In this document: in pieces, positions 32,821-41,914 of the stretch | Layout: each line of letters opens with the position of its first letter | How positions within the stretch are numbered: the stretch's first letter is position 1 | Assembly (NCBI GenBank): GCA_964617825.1 | Contig: CAZTWL010000002.1 | Span: 163,125-227,124 of the forward strand | Source: VSJD01 sp964617825 | GTDB lineage: Bacteria > Verrucomicrobiota > Kiritimatiellia > JAAZAB01 | DNA: 64,000 bases | Direction: 5' to 3' | Made by a program: the position numbers and the translations under genes | Notes under the pieces: model-generated | Seen by the model: only the letters and a program-made list of their open reading frames with translations | The model's database searches: none | Told to the model about the DNA's origin: nothing

Positions 32821-34542
32821 ATGCCATCCATCGTCAAATTCGCCCGCAGCCAAAATCAGGCGCGTTATCGCGAAATGCTCCGGTTTTATTGCTTGTTTCT
32901 GGCGGCGATCCAGTGCTCCGCCGGTTATGCGGAAGTCAAATTCCTGAAAACCGTGGAACTGCCCGATGTCAATCTCTCCTTGAAGATCATGCCGAATTCG
33001 AAGGAATCCCCGCCCCCGCCGCCAACCGCATATACCTACCGGATCGACGTCAATGGCGTGGATACTCCCTGCGATAAATATCTGCCGGCGGATCTCTGGC
33101 GCAACAGTCAAATCGCGGGCCGGTGGATCGATAACTCCGGCAATATCCTTACGCTGGCCGCCATAACCTCCACCTTAGCCACCGACTTTCCAAGCCAGCA
33201 TGTCCGGCGGGAAGAATATGTTCAAAAACTGGCCGCAACGGAATCCAAAACGCCATTGACCGACCAGGAGCTGACCCAGTGGGTTACCGACTTCATCGAT
33301 ACGCAGGCGCTCCCGATTACCCCCTCGCCGTCCGCGCCGCCGCGATTAGCCAGACTGCTTGAATTTTCGGCAGGGAACCCGGCTGCGAACTTTATCATGT
33401 ACGCGTTTCAGCTTAACCCGAATGCACCGGGCCAATTCAACGCCCCCAAAACTTGGTTTTGCGCAATCCTGCAGATTAGTCCCGCAACCGATCGCAAAAT
33501 GGCGCAGGCCGCCATGGCCGGAGATTTCTTAAAATCCCTGGCGCTTTCCGGCAAACCACGAAGCCAGTCAGTTCTGCCAAGCCGGACACGAAGCGCAACT
33601 CCGGTCGCAGCCACCAACCGTTCGCCCGAATTCATGGCCAGCCGGCAGCAGGTGGCCGAGAGCATCCGCAACATGAAAAACTGGTGGTTTGTCGAGACCC
33701 AGAACTACATCATCCTCTCCAACATGAAGTCCCGCAATTCGACGCTGTTCAAGCAGATCCGGGCCAATCTCGAAACACTCCGCTCCTGTTTCGAACAATT
33801 CATTCCGCCCCGAGCCGAGATCACATCGGTCAGTGTCATCCGTATCTTTGCAACACCCGAGGAATATCTCCAGTATACAGGCAACGGCATGGAATGGTCG
33901 TATGGCGTCTGGATGTCGGACAAGAAAGAACTCAGCATTCGCCCGGCGGAATGGGGTAACGATGCCGCAAAAGGGCAGCAGATCCTGGGAACAATCTATC
34001 ACGAAGCATTTCATCAATACATATTCTACGCCCTTGATCGGCAGCCGGTCTCGCTTTGGTTTAACGAAGGCCATGCGGAATTCTTTCTAACCAGCGTCAT
34101 CGGCGCCAATCGGATTGACGTCGCCGAAAATCCGGATAATGCCCGCGTTATCGACACTCTGATCGCAGGCGGGGGCATCGATTTCAAGGGGTTGCTGCAC
34201 ATGGAGAGCGAGCAGTTCTATGCCGCCGACGTTAAAACCGCACAGGCGCATTATGCGACGGCATGGGCCTTGGTTTACTTCCTGCGCAAAGCGGCGCCGC
34301 TGGACAAGTCTTCTCCTTATGCCGGCATCATTGACGCCTATTGCGACGCCCTGATGCAGCTTAGAGCTGCCGACAAGGCCACGGACAAGGCTTTCGAGAA
34401 TATCGACATCGCACAACTTCAAACCGACTTCATTGCTTTTTGGAAGGCGCCGGCGCAAAGGGCGCAAGCCGACCGCAACCGAATATTTAAAACATTTAAA
34501 GTAACCAACGACTCTTTCCAAAAACAGCCCGCTCGTCGCTGA
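32821..34542 (+). CDS. Secreted gluzincin-type metalloprotease-like protein
   Basis: The 573-residue product has an N-terminal export signal (hydrophobic stretch MLRFYCLFLAAIQCSAGYA from residue 19; the upstream 18 residues make an unusually long n-region). The middle is of unknown type. The C-terminal half contains the zinc motif YHEAFHQYIFYAL (HExxH) and, 21 residues on, WFNEGHAEFF with the third ligand glutamate, as in DUF1570-like gluzincins. The ATG at 32821 follows CAGGAGAAAGCATCAC. It probably acts in the periplasm or outside the cell. It lies just after the exosortase remnant, perhaps across a deletion boundary. Confidence 0.75.
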   Translation: MPSIVKFARSQNQARYREMLRFYCLFLAAIQCSAGYAEVKFLKTVELPDVNLSLKIMPNSKESPPPPPTAYTYRIDVNGVDTPCDKYLPADLWRNSQIAGRWIDNSGNILTLAAITSTLATDFPSQHVRREEYVQKLAATESKTPLTDQELTQWVTDFIDTQALPITPSPSAPPRLARLLEFSAGNPAANFIMYAFQLNPNAPGQFNAPKTWFCAILQISPATDRKMAQAAMAGDFLKSLALSGKPRSQSVLPSRTRSATPVAATNRSPEFMASRQQVAESIRNMKNWWFVETQNYIILSNMKSRNSTLFKQIRANLETLRSCFEQFIPPRAEITSVSVIRIFATPEEYLQYTGNGMEWSYGVWMSDKKELSIRPAEWGNDAAKGQQILGTIYHEAFHQYIFYALDRQPVSLWFNEGHAEFFLTSVIGANRIDVAENPDNARVIDTLIAGGGIDFKGLLHMESEQFYAADVKTAQAHYATAWALVYFLRKAAPLDKSSPYAGIIDAYCDALMQLRAADKATDKAFENIDIAQLQTDFIAFWKAPAQRAQADRNRIFKTFKVTNDSFQKQPARR

Positions 34543-34721
34543 ACCATCGGCGCGGGCGTGCAAGCCAAATTTCCGCAATCTACCCTTGGCGCCAAAATCA
34601 CCGCGCGCTCCTACGGAAAATGGCTGGATTTTGCCCGGCTTAATACGCGCATTCTGATTTTATGGCACTTGACTTATCACCTTAAATGGCGACAATTAAA
34701 GTCGTTATTTGGGAGCTTTTT

Positions 34722-37187
34722 ATGACTGTGCAACCTGTTTCTTTGAGCAAGCTTAGGACGTTTGCCTCGGCTGGGCGGATCCTGGCAACGGGCCTGTGTC
34801 TCTGCTTGCTGGTTACCACCTCCTTGGCCGACACGTGGCGCTTTGCCGTCGTCGGCGACACCCGCGGCGATGGCGCAAACACCCCCTCCAATCGGTGGGT
34901 CAACACTCCGGTTCTGTCCGCCATCGCCAAGGCCATCAGCAACGATTGCCCCGATCTGGTGCTTATCACCGGCGACTTGATTTATGGCGATCCGGTATCT
35001 TCGAGCGGCACCAATATGGCCGTGCAGTTCGCCCTGTGGACCAATGCCATGGCGCCGGTTTATCAAGCCGGCATCCCGGTTTATCCCGTGCGCGGCAACC
35101 ATGATGCTTCGGGTGACAGCTCCCTGGGCACCGCCTTCCTGACCGCTTTCCCCGACACGCCCCGCAATGGACCAACCGGCGAGGCCGGCTTGACTTACAG
35201 CTTCACGCACAATAACGCCTTCTTCGTCGCGCTGGACCAATACTGCAACGCGCATACCGTCAACCAGGCCTGGCTATCCAATCAATTGGCGCTCAATACC
35301 AAGACGCACATCTTCACGTTCGGCCATGAGCCGGCAGTCCAGGTTGCGCATTCCACCTGTCTGGCGGAGCACCAAACGGACCGCAACGCAATGCTCAACA
35401 GCCTGACTGTCGCCGGCAGCCGCATCTATTTCTGCGGACATGACCATTTTTACGATCATGCCATCGTAACCGCGCCGAACGGACGAACTATGCGGCAAAT
35501 GGTGGTCGGTACCGGCGGCGCGCCGGGCGCAAACTGGAGCGGCTTTTATGGCACAGATTTCGGCGAAGAGGCCATGGCCACCAACGTCCGCCACATCGGT
35601 TACACCAACGGCTACTGCCTGGTGACGATTTCCGATTTTTCCGTGAAACTGGAATGGAAAGGTTCCGCCGATCTGGTCACCTGGCAGACCGGCGACACGC
35701 TCCAATACGCACTGCCTAATCCGGCTGTGCATCGCATCAACGATTATGATGGCGACAGCAAATCCGACCCGGCCATCTACGATGAAGCTCGCGGCAACTG
35801 GACCGTCCTGTTTTCGAGTCTGCTCTATACGGTCGGCGCACAACCGACCCTGGGAGGCACCGGTCAAAGGGCCGCGCCGGGCGATTACGATGGCGACGGC
35901 AAAACCGATATTGCCGTAATGAACCAGACCGGCACATGGCGGATACTGTTATCCGGCAGCGGCTATGCGCCGATAACCACCAATTTTGGCGTGGTCGGCG
36001 CCGGTCCAGCCGGCGCCGATTATGACGGCGACGGCATAACCGATCTTGCCTATTATGAAAAGGCATCGGGCACCTGGGGTATTTTATACTCGCGTAGCGG
36101 CCAGTCCGTGACGGCCCAATGGGGCGGTCCGGGGCTGATCCCGGCATCGGCGGATTTTGATGGCGACGACATCGCCGATCCGGCCCTTTACCAGGAATCG
36201 ACGGGCGCATGGTACGTTTTGCTTTCCGGCAGCGGCTATCAGGAGGCCTTCGTAATCTGGGGCGAACCCGGGTATCAGGCGACGCCCGGCGATTATGACA
36301 ACGACGGGCGGGCGGATCCCTGCGTTTACAATCGAACCACAGGCGAATGGCTGGCCCTGCTTTCCGGCTGCGGCTACACGAATTCGGTCTCGGTCATCTG
36401 GGGCAACGCCGCGTATAAGCCGGTGCCGGGCGACTACGACGGCGATGGCCGCGTGGACCCGATGGTTTACGCCGACTCGCTTGCCGACTGGTCCGTGATG
36501 CTTTCCGGCAGCACCTATGCCGGCGCCGGTCTCTCCTTGGGCGGCACAAACTGGGAAGCAGTCAAAACGCTCTGGCGCGAAGACCTCGTTTTCATGGCCT
36601 TCGGCGACAGCATCACCTATGGCTCCGGCAGCAGCAGCAACGGCCCCAACACCGGTTACCCAAAACTTCTGGAAACCAAACTGCGGCAATCTTACGACGG
36701 TTATTTTCTCTCCATCAACAAGGGTATTCCCGGCGAAGACACCTATGAGGGATTCGATCGGTTTGCCGAAACATTGGCGACAACCAATCCCAATCTCGTC
36801 CTGCTCATGGAAGGCACTAACGATCATAACAGCGGCTACGATTTTGACGAGATCGAGGAAAACCTGCGCAACATGGTCAAGATCGCGCTGAACCGCAACA
36901 TTCCGGTGATCATCGCCACAATTCCCCCGGTAATCACCAATGCCTACCAGGACCGCAGCGAACAGATGGCCAGAATCATGGCCTTCAATCCGCGCATTTA
37001 CAATATTGCCGCCGATTTGCATATTCCCGTGGCCCCGGTATTTGAAGACATAACCTCCGTTCCCGGCTGGGAATCCCGCCTGATGGAGCAGCTCTCCGCC
37101 AACCATCCCAATGATGCCGGCTATCGAGTCGTGCGCGACGCCTTTTACCCCATCATTGCGGCCGGCATCGAAGCCGGGCAATATTAA
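34722..37187 (+). CDS. Secreted metallophosphatase - FG-GAP repeat - SGNH hydrolase fusion
   Basis: This 821-residue exported protein has three parts. Residues about 35-320 are a calcineurin-like metallophosphatase: VGDTRGDG, LITGDLIYGD, PVRGNHD, FGHEPA and FCGHDHFYDH. Residues about 338-620 are six repeats of about 45 residues, each starting D-Y/F-D-x-D-x-x-x-D, of FG-GAP type. Residues about 622-815 are an SGNH/GDSL esterase domain: MAFGDSITYG (Ser), KGIPGEDTYEG (Gly), LMEGTNDHN (Asn) and HPNDAGY (His). The catalytic Asp usually three residues before that His is Ser here (SANH). The ATG at 34722 follows GGGAGC; 34686 is an alternative. The substrate is unknown. Confidence 0.8.
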   Translation: MTVQPVSLSKLRTFASAGRILATGLCLCLLVTTSLADTWRFAVVGDTRGDGANTPSNRWVNTPVLSAIAKAISNDCPDLVLITGDLIYGDPVSSSGTNMAVQFALWTNAMAPVYQAGIPVYPVRGNHDASGDSSLGTAFLTAFPDTPRNGPTGEAGLTYSFTHNNAFFVALDQYCNAHTVNQAWLSNQLALNTKTHIFTFGHEPAVQVAHSTCLAEHQTDRNAMLNSLTVAGSRIYFCGHDHFYDHAIVTAPNGRTMRQMVVGTGGAPGANWSGFYGTDFGEEAMATNVRHIGYTNGYCLVTISDFSVKLEWKGSADLVTWQTGDTLQYALPNPAVHRINDYDGDSKSDPAIYDEARGNWTVLFSSLLYTVGAQPTLGGTGQRAAPGDYDGDGKTDIAVMNQTGTWRILLSGSGYAPITTNFGVVGAGPAGADYDGDGITDLAYYEKASGTWGILYSRSGQSVTAQWGGPGLIPASADFDGDDIADPALYQESTGAWYVLLSGSGYQEAFVIWGEPGYQATPGDYDNDGRADPCVYNRTTGEWLALLSGCGYTNSVSVIWGNAAYKPVPGDYDGDGRVDPMVYADSLADWSVMLSGSTYAGAGLSLGGTNWEAVKTLWREDLVFMAFGDSITYGSGSSSNGPNTGYPKLLETKLRQSYDGYFLSINKGIPGEDTYEGFDRFAETLATTNPNLVLLMEGTNDHNSGYDFDEIEENLRNMVKIALNRNIPVIIATIPPVITNAYQDRSEQMARIMAFNPRIYNIAADLHIPVAPVFEDITSVPGWESRLMEQLSANHPNDAGYRVVRDAFYPIIAAGIEAGQY

Positions 37188-37473
37188 TCGATGCCGAATG
37201 GCCCACCGATGCAAGGCATTGCGGACACGGATGAACCTCGTGCACGGGCAGGCCGCCAGCAACAACTCAACTGATAAACCAGGATCGTGCTTGATCGATT
37301 CCGACCGGTAGCCTCCAGCCCAAATACCTGCGGCCTCGGCGGACCTATGGGCCGGCAAAGCCCGAAGACGTCACGCGTTGCGCCCCTTTTTGTATTGCTT
37401 AAGAACAGGTCTATGGATAATACTCTTCCCTCGAGAAACGCCTGTACATCTTAAATATCAACCTGGAAACTCC

Positions 37474-38538
37474 ATGACACCACGCGAACTATACGACCGG
37501 ACGCTTCGGATGATCCAACCTGTGCCGCACGTTTGGATCGAAAGAGCCTATCAACACCTGGATTCCCTGACCAAGCCCCGGCGCAGTCTGGGCTATCTGG
37601 AGGAAATCGCATCGCGGCTGGTGGCCGTGCTGCAGCAAACCGAACCGAAAATCGAAGGCAAACGGGTATTTGTGTTCGCCGGAGACCACAAGGTCGTGGC
37701 AGAGGGCGTCAGCGCTTATCCTTCGTCGGTCACATTGCTGATGGTTAAAAACATCGTCGGCGGCGGCGCAGGCATCAACGTGCTGGCGCGCCGCGCCAAC
37801 GCCGGAGTGGAAGTGATCGATATCGGCATGGCGGAGAACCCGGGCAAACTCAAGGGACTGTTGCACCTTAACGTCAAACGCGGCGCCGATAATATCGCCC
37901 GCGGCCCGGCAATGACCGCCGATGAGGCCGTGCAGGCCGTGGTTGTGGGCATCGAACGCGCCAACCATGCCGCGGATCATCAGGTGACCATGATGGCCAC
38001 CGGCGAAATGGGCATCGGCAATACGACGCCGGCTGCCGCGCTTTTTTCCGTCCTGCTTGGCCTGCCGGTAAACGACCTGATCGGCCCCGGCACGGGACTC
38101 GACACCAAAGGCATGGCGCATAAACGGCAAATCGTGGAACAGGCCATAACCGTCAACCGGGCTCGCTGCTCGGACCCTCTTTCGGCGATGGCGGCCTTGG
38201 GCGGACTGGAAATCGCGGGCATCTGCGGTCTGTGCCTGGGCGCGGCCGCGCGTGGGCGGCCGGTAGTTGTCGATGGGTTCATCTCCAGCTCCGCCGCGCT
38301 GATCGCCATGCGCCTGTGCCCGGCTGTCAAGGACTACCTGTTCTTTGCGCACATGAGCGCCGAACCGGGGCACCAAATATTTTTCGAAAAGGAGCGCCTG
38401 CGCCCGATCGTCAGCCTGGATATGCGCCTGGGCGAGGGCACCGGCGCGGCCATCGCCATGCAAATCATGGAAGATGCGCTGGCCATCTACAACGAAATGG
38501 CCACCTTCGAACAGGCGGGCATTGCGCCCGGAGCCTGA
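37474..38538 (+). CDS. cobT: Nicotinate-nucleotide-dimethylbenzimidazole phosphoribosyltransferase
   Basis: CobT activates the lower ligand base of cobalamin, making a-ribazole phosphate. The 354-residue product has the family segments KPRRSLGYLEEIA, VFVFAGDHKVVAEGVSAYP, GGGAGINVLARRA, ATGEMGIGNTTPAAAL, HKRQIVEQA and the catalytic glutamate region DMRLGEGTGAAIAM near residue 330. The ATG at 37474 begins MTPRELYDRTLRM, a sensible N-terminus. cobS and corrinoid transporter genes follow on the same strand. The 286-base leader (37188-37473) shows no convincing cobalamin riboswitch; I could not find its conserved core. Confidence 0.92.
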   Translation: MTPRELYDRTLRMIQPVPHVWIERAYQHLDSLTKPRRSLGYLEEIASRLVAVLQQTEPKIEGKRVFVFAGDHKVVAEGVSAYPSSVTLLMVKNIVGGGAGINVLARRANAGVEVIDIGMAENPGKLKGLLHLNVKRGADNIARGPAMTADEAVQAVVVGIERANHAADHQVTMMATGEMGIGNTTPAAALFSVLLGLPVNDLIGPGTGLDTKGMAHKRQIVEQAITVNRARCSDPLSAMAALGGLEIAGICGLCLGAAARGRPVVVDGFISSSAALIAMRLCPAVKDYLFFAHMSAEPGHQIFFEKERLRPIVSLDMRLGEGTGAAIAMQIMEDALAIYNEMATFEQAGIAPGA

Positions 38539-38548
38539 AGGCATCCTT

Positions 38549-38576
38549 GATTGCCGATTGTGAATTGTTGATTTAG
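38549..38576 (+). repeat. Short heptanucleotide repeat after cobT
   Basis: Four 7-base units follow each other: GATTGCC, GATTGTG, AATTGTT and GATTTAG, in the 127-base spacer between cobT and cobS. This AT-richer family differs in sequence from the GTCYGKC family but has the same period. Confidence 0.5.
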
Positions 38577-38665
38577 GATCTCAAATATCAGGAAAAGAAA
38601 TCTGAACATCGACAGTTAATCGAAACGCATAAACGCTAGTTAAGCTCCACACCGGGAATCTATCG

Positions 38666-39436
38666 ATGACCAGAGGTTTCATTACCGCCATGCGGACATT
38701 GACGATTTTGCCCACGCCCGGCAAAGACGTCGAACGAATGGCTGATTCTCTATATTACTTTCCGCTGGTAGGCGCGCTCATTGGCGGACTTGTAACGCTG
38801 GCCGCCTGGCTGCTGGGCAGTGTCCTGGCCTGGCCTGTGGGCGCGGGCGTGGCGGGCGTGTTTGTGTCCGCGTGGATCACGCGCGGCCTGCACCTTGACG
38901 GCCTGAGCGACACCGTGGATGGCTACTACGGCGCCCCTACCCGCGAACGCCGGCTCGAAATCATGAAAGACCACCACGTCGGCGCTTTCGGCGTCGTTGG
39001 CATCGGCCTGGTTTTGCTGGTAAAAACGGCCGCGTTGGCCCAACTGGCACAATGCGGACAATGGGTCTGGATTCCGGTCCCGTTCATTCTCGCGCGCCTG
39101 ATCCAGGTTCTGCTGGCCGTTACGCTCCCCTATGCCCGCAACGAAGGCGGCACCGCGGAAGCGTTCGTCAAGCAAGCGGGCGCGCCTCATTTTATCGTTG
39201 CGGCTATCCTGGCTCTGGTCTTCTGCGGCGCGCTGGTCCAAATCGGCGGGCTGATCTTGTTCGCACTTACGTTTATCGTCGGTTATTTGCTGGCCAAATG
39301 GATGAAACGCGCCTTCGGCGGCGTTACCGGAGACCTGTTGGGATTTTCCAGCGAACTGATCGAATGCCTCCTTCTGTTCGCCATCGCCGCGGTTATGCCT
39401 TGCCTGGAAAACGGGTTGTTGTGGTTCATGGAATGA
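38666..39436 (+). CDS. cobS: Adenosylcobinamide-GDP ribazoletransferase
   Basis: CobS joins adenosylcobinamide-GDP to a-ribazole, the last nucleotide-loop step of cobalamin synthesis, in the inner membrane. The 256-residue protein has the hallmark GLHLDGLSDTVDGYYG near residue 73 (DGLxDTxDG), REIxxxD-like RRLEIMKDHHVGAFG, and about six membrane segments. The start MTRGFITAMRTLTILP is typical, with the conserved F...TxxP. It follows cobT by 127 bases. No cobU or cobC gene is visible in the window, so salvage would need partners elsewhere. Confidence 0.9.
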   Translation: MTRGFITAMRTLTILPTPGKDVERMADSLYYFPLVGALIGGLVTLAAWLLGSVLAWPVGAGVAGVFVSAWITRGLHLDGLSDTVDGYYGAPTRERRLEIMKDHHVGAFGVVGIGLVLLVKTAALAQLAQCGQWVWIPVPFILARLIQVLLAVTLPYARNEGGTAEAFVKQAGAPHFIVAAILALVFCGALVQIGGLILFALTFIVGYLLAKWMKRAFGGVTGDLLGFSSELIECLLLFAIAAVMPCLENGLLWFME

Positions 39437-39584
39437 AACCGCCGCCAATAAGCGCGTTTTGGATGATGCCGCCACTTTTGTCTAAAACGAATATTCAGGA
39501 ATGGATTGGAACGCCGACAGCAAAATAATATCCGCAAATTATCGATCGACGCGACCTTATGCTCTCCCTGTTCATAAACAAATC

Positions 39585-39613
39585 TTTACAAGCTTATGTG
39601 CCGGAATTTTAAT
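39585..39613 (+). promoter_or_regulatory. Candidate promoter of the btuF-like gene
   Basis: TTTACA (39585-39590) and TTTAAT (39608-39613) are 17 bases apart, 53 bases before the lipoprotein start, in the 230-base gap after cobS. No cobalamin riboswitch core was recognised in this gap. Confidence 0.4.
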
Positions 39614-39666
39614 CAGGACTGTTGATCGGCCTTGGCGCCCCCTTCGCGGTTCGCAGGCATTCTATC

Positions 39667-40611
39667 ATGAAATCAGTCGTTATCTGCCTTTTATCGCTTG
39701 TTTTCCTGGCGGCCGGTTGTGCGCCAGTCCGGACGGACAAGGCGACGGAAGGGGAACGGATTGTCTCGCTGGCGCCAAACCTTACGGAAATTGTCTGCGC
39801 CGCAGGCGCCGGGGCCGCACTGGTCGGTCGGACCAGCGCCTGCGATTATCCTCCGGAAATCGTCAAATCCGTGCCCGTGATCGGCGGATTCGGCGCGCCT
39901 TCCATGGACCTGCTCCTGAAAACCAGGCCAACGCTGATTATTGACGTGGACCTCGAAGACGAAGCGGTGGCCAACCTGATGGCCCAAATGGGTGTCCGGC
40001 GTGTGCGGGTGCCCTGTTCAACCCTCGACGATATTCCGCAAGCCATTTTGGCGGTCGGCCGCCTGGCCCATACCGATCCCATTGCCCAACCGCTGGCCGA
40101 GCGTATCCGCCGCGAGATAGCGGAACAGCGCAACGCGCTGGCCAAGCGCAAAGCCGCCGGACAAAGCATGCCCTCCGTTTTCGTCGAAATCTGGGACGAC
40201 CCGCTTATGACCGTCGGTCGCAACTCATTCGTTTCGGAGCTCGTCGCCCTGGCGGGCGGCAGGAACCTGGGCGACGAAGTGACCGACAAGGATTATTTTC
40301 CCGTTGCCGGCGAGTGGGTCATTGCGCGCAATCCGGATATCGTCCTGTGCCTGTATATGACAAAGGGCGACGGGCAAAAGACAACCGACTACGGACAACC
40401 GACGGCGGAAAAGCAGAAATCCGGCGTCTTCAAGACTTCGCCGGAAAAATCGGGAATCATCGACCGGGTGGCGGCAAGAGCCGGTTGGATGCAGATCAAA
40501 GCCGTTCGCGAAGGGCGCGTGTACGGAGGATTCGACAACAACCTGATGCTTCGCCCCGGACCACGTGTCCTGGAAGGCATCGCTGCATTGCGTGAACGCA
40601 TTCAAGAATGA
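39667..40611 (+). CDS. btuF: Cobalamin/corrinoid ABC transporter substrate-binding lipoprotein (BtuF-like)
   Basis: The 314-residue product has a lipoprotein signal ending LAAGC (Cys at 18), so it is a membrane-anchored periplasmic binding protein. RIVSLAPNLTEIVCAAGAGAALVGRTSACDYP is the typical BtuF/FepB-like start, followed by GGFGAPSMDLLLKTRPTLI and EIWDDPLMTVGRNSFVSELVALAGG. Cobalamin is inferred from cobT/cobS and the adjacent permease; iron-siderophore binding is the alternative. Residues about 235-248 (DGQKTTDYGQPTAE) are not part of the family fold and are encoded by a heptanucleotide repeat inserted in frame. The start at 39667 sets the signal peptide. Confidence 0.8.
   Translation: MKSVVICLLSLVFLAAGCAPVRTDKATEGERIVSLAPNLTEIVCAAGAGAALVGRTSACDYPPEIVKSVPVIGGFGAPSMDLLLKTRPTLIIDVDLEDEAVANLMAQMGVRRVRVPCSTLDDIPQAILAVGRLAHTDPIAQPLAERIRREIAEQRNALAKRKAAGQSMPSVFVEIWDDPLMTVGRNSFVSELVALAGGRNLGDEVTDKDYFPVAGEWVIARNPDIVLCLYMTKGDGQKTTDYGQPTAEKQKSGVFKTSPEKSGIIDRVAARAGWMQIKAVREGRVYGGFDNNLMLRPGPRVLEGIAALRERIQE
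40369..40410 (+). repeat. Heptanucleotide repeat inside btuF
   Basis: Six consecutive 7-base units (for example AACCGAC, TACGGAC, AACCGAC) span 42 bases in frame and encode two heptapeptides, DGQKTTD and YGQPTAE. These are reverse complements of the GTCYGKC-type units in the tonB gene, and since tonB is on the minus strand the orientation relative to the mRNA is the same. The insertion falls in a surface loop of the binding protein. Confidence 0.65.
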
Positions 40612-40717
40612 AATGCGGAAAAACAACTTGAAACGCAGCTAAACACGGTTTGGCACGAGTTTAACTTGTCGCGGCAAGTAATTGCCTTATTCATTTTTAA
40701 GAATTATTTTTTCTGTC

Positions 40718-41683
40718 ATGAAAAAAAGCGCTATCTGGATACTGCTGGGCATCACGCCGCTGGTCTTGGGCGCGTGCCTGTTCCTGGGCGCGGCCAACTT
40801 TGCCATCCGGGACTGGTCGACGCCGCTGGGCCACGCGATTCTCTGGTTGCGTGCGAGCCGGGTCGCCGCCGGGTTCGTGGTCGGCGGCGCCCTGGCCTGT
40901 TCGGGCGTCGTGCTCCAGGCGCTCCTGCGTAATCCTCTGGCGGAACCTTATGTCCTCGGAGTCAGCGGCGGATCGGCTCTGGGCGCCGCGCTGGCAATCT
41001 TTTTCGGAGTTACCGGCATGTTCGCGCTTTCTTCCAGCGCCTTTGCCGCCGGCATTCTGGCGCTGGCCATCGTTTATTTCCTGGCAAACCAGAGCGGCGC
41101 GCCATCTTTGTATGCGTTATTGTTGAGCGGCGTCATCATCAGCTCGATTTGCTCCAGCCTGCTGATGCTGATCATTTCGATTGCCCCGGCAGAAGGCTTG
41201 CATAGCATCACATGGTGGATGCTGGGCAACCTGCAGGTGACTTCGCTGCCGCTCCTGGCGGTCAGCGCCGGATTGGTCCTGGCAGCCTTTATCGGAATCT
41301 GGCTGATGGCGCGCGAATTGAACGCCCTCACCCTCGGCCGTGAAATGGCCCACCACTTGGGCGTGCGCACGAACTTGATCGTTACCGTGGGGCTCTGCCT
41401 GGCCACGCTCATGACCGCCTCGGCCGTCGCCGTCGCCGGCCTCATCGGGTTCGTCGGCCTGATCGTGCCGCACGTCATGCGCACCATCGTCGGTCCCGGC
41501 CATCGGCGGCTGATCCCGGCCGCAACGCTCGCCGGCGGGCTGTTCCTGACCCTGTGCGACACGCTGGCCCGCACGGTCGCTTCGCCAATTGAAATCCCGG
41601 TGGGCGTTATCACGGCTCTGGTGGGCGGCCCCTTTTTCCTCGTCCTGCTGCGCCGCCGCCGCCACAGCGGATGGACCGAATGA
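40718..41683 (+). CDS. btuC: Cobalamin/corrinoid ABC transporter permease (BtuC/FecCD family)
   Basis: The 321-residue inner-membrane protein has about nine to ten membrane segments and the FecCD signatures LWLRASRVAAGFVVGGALACSGVVLQALLRNPLAEPYVLGVSGGSALGA near residues 40-90, WWMLGNL, the ATPase-contact region GREMAHHLGV, and AGLIGFVGLIVPHVMR. The start at 40718 (MKKSAIW) is preferred to an in-frame ATG at 40682. It follows the BtuF-like gene by 106 bases. The matching ATPase is not next to it but lies at 45166, beyond two unrelated genes. Confidence 0.85.
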   Translation: MKKSAIWILLGITPLVLGACLFLGAANFAIRDWSTPLGHAILWLRASRVAAGFVVGGALACSGVVLQALLRNPLAEPYVLGVSGGSALGAALAIFFGVTGMFALSSSAFAAGILALAIVYFLANQSGAPSLYALLLSGVIISSICSSLLMLIISIAPAEGLHSITWWMLGNLQVTSLPLLAVSAGLVLAAFIGIWLMARELNALTLGREMAHHLGVRTNLIVTVGLCLATLMTASAVAVAGLIGFVGLIVPHVMRTIVGPGHRRLIPAATLAGGLFLTLCDTLARTVASPIEIPVGVITALVGGPFFLVLLRRRRHSGWTE

Positions 41684-41914
41684 GCTGGCGTCTTGTAAAT
41701 GTCAGATAGTAACCAATCGATACAGGGATAATTTATCCGGTGTGCAGCTGACCGGCCTGGCCACGGAGTTGTGCTTGATTTCAAACTGCTTTTTGCCATA
41801 ATAATTAAATTAAGAGTTTATGAGTGTCCGCTGAGTGATAGGGAGCTTTGAATTACCGCACAAAAGACGTTGTTTGTCCACGGCAGGCGAAAACCAACCA
41901 AAGACAGGAGAGTC

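Noticed and set aside
37188..37473. Possible cobalamin riboswitch before cobT
   Set aside because: The conserved core of the B12 riboswitch could not be found on inspection of this leader or of the 39437-39666 gap. A covariance-model search would decide; a significant hit would overturn this.
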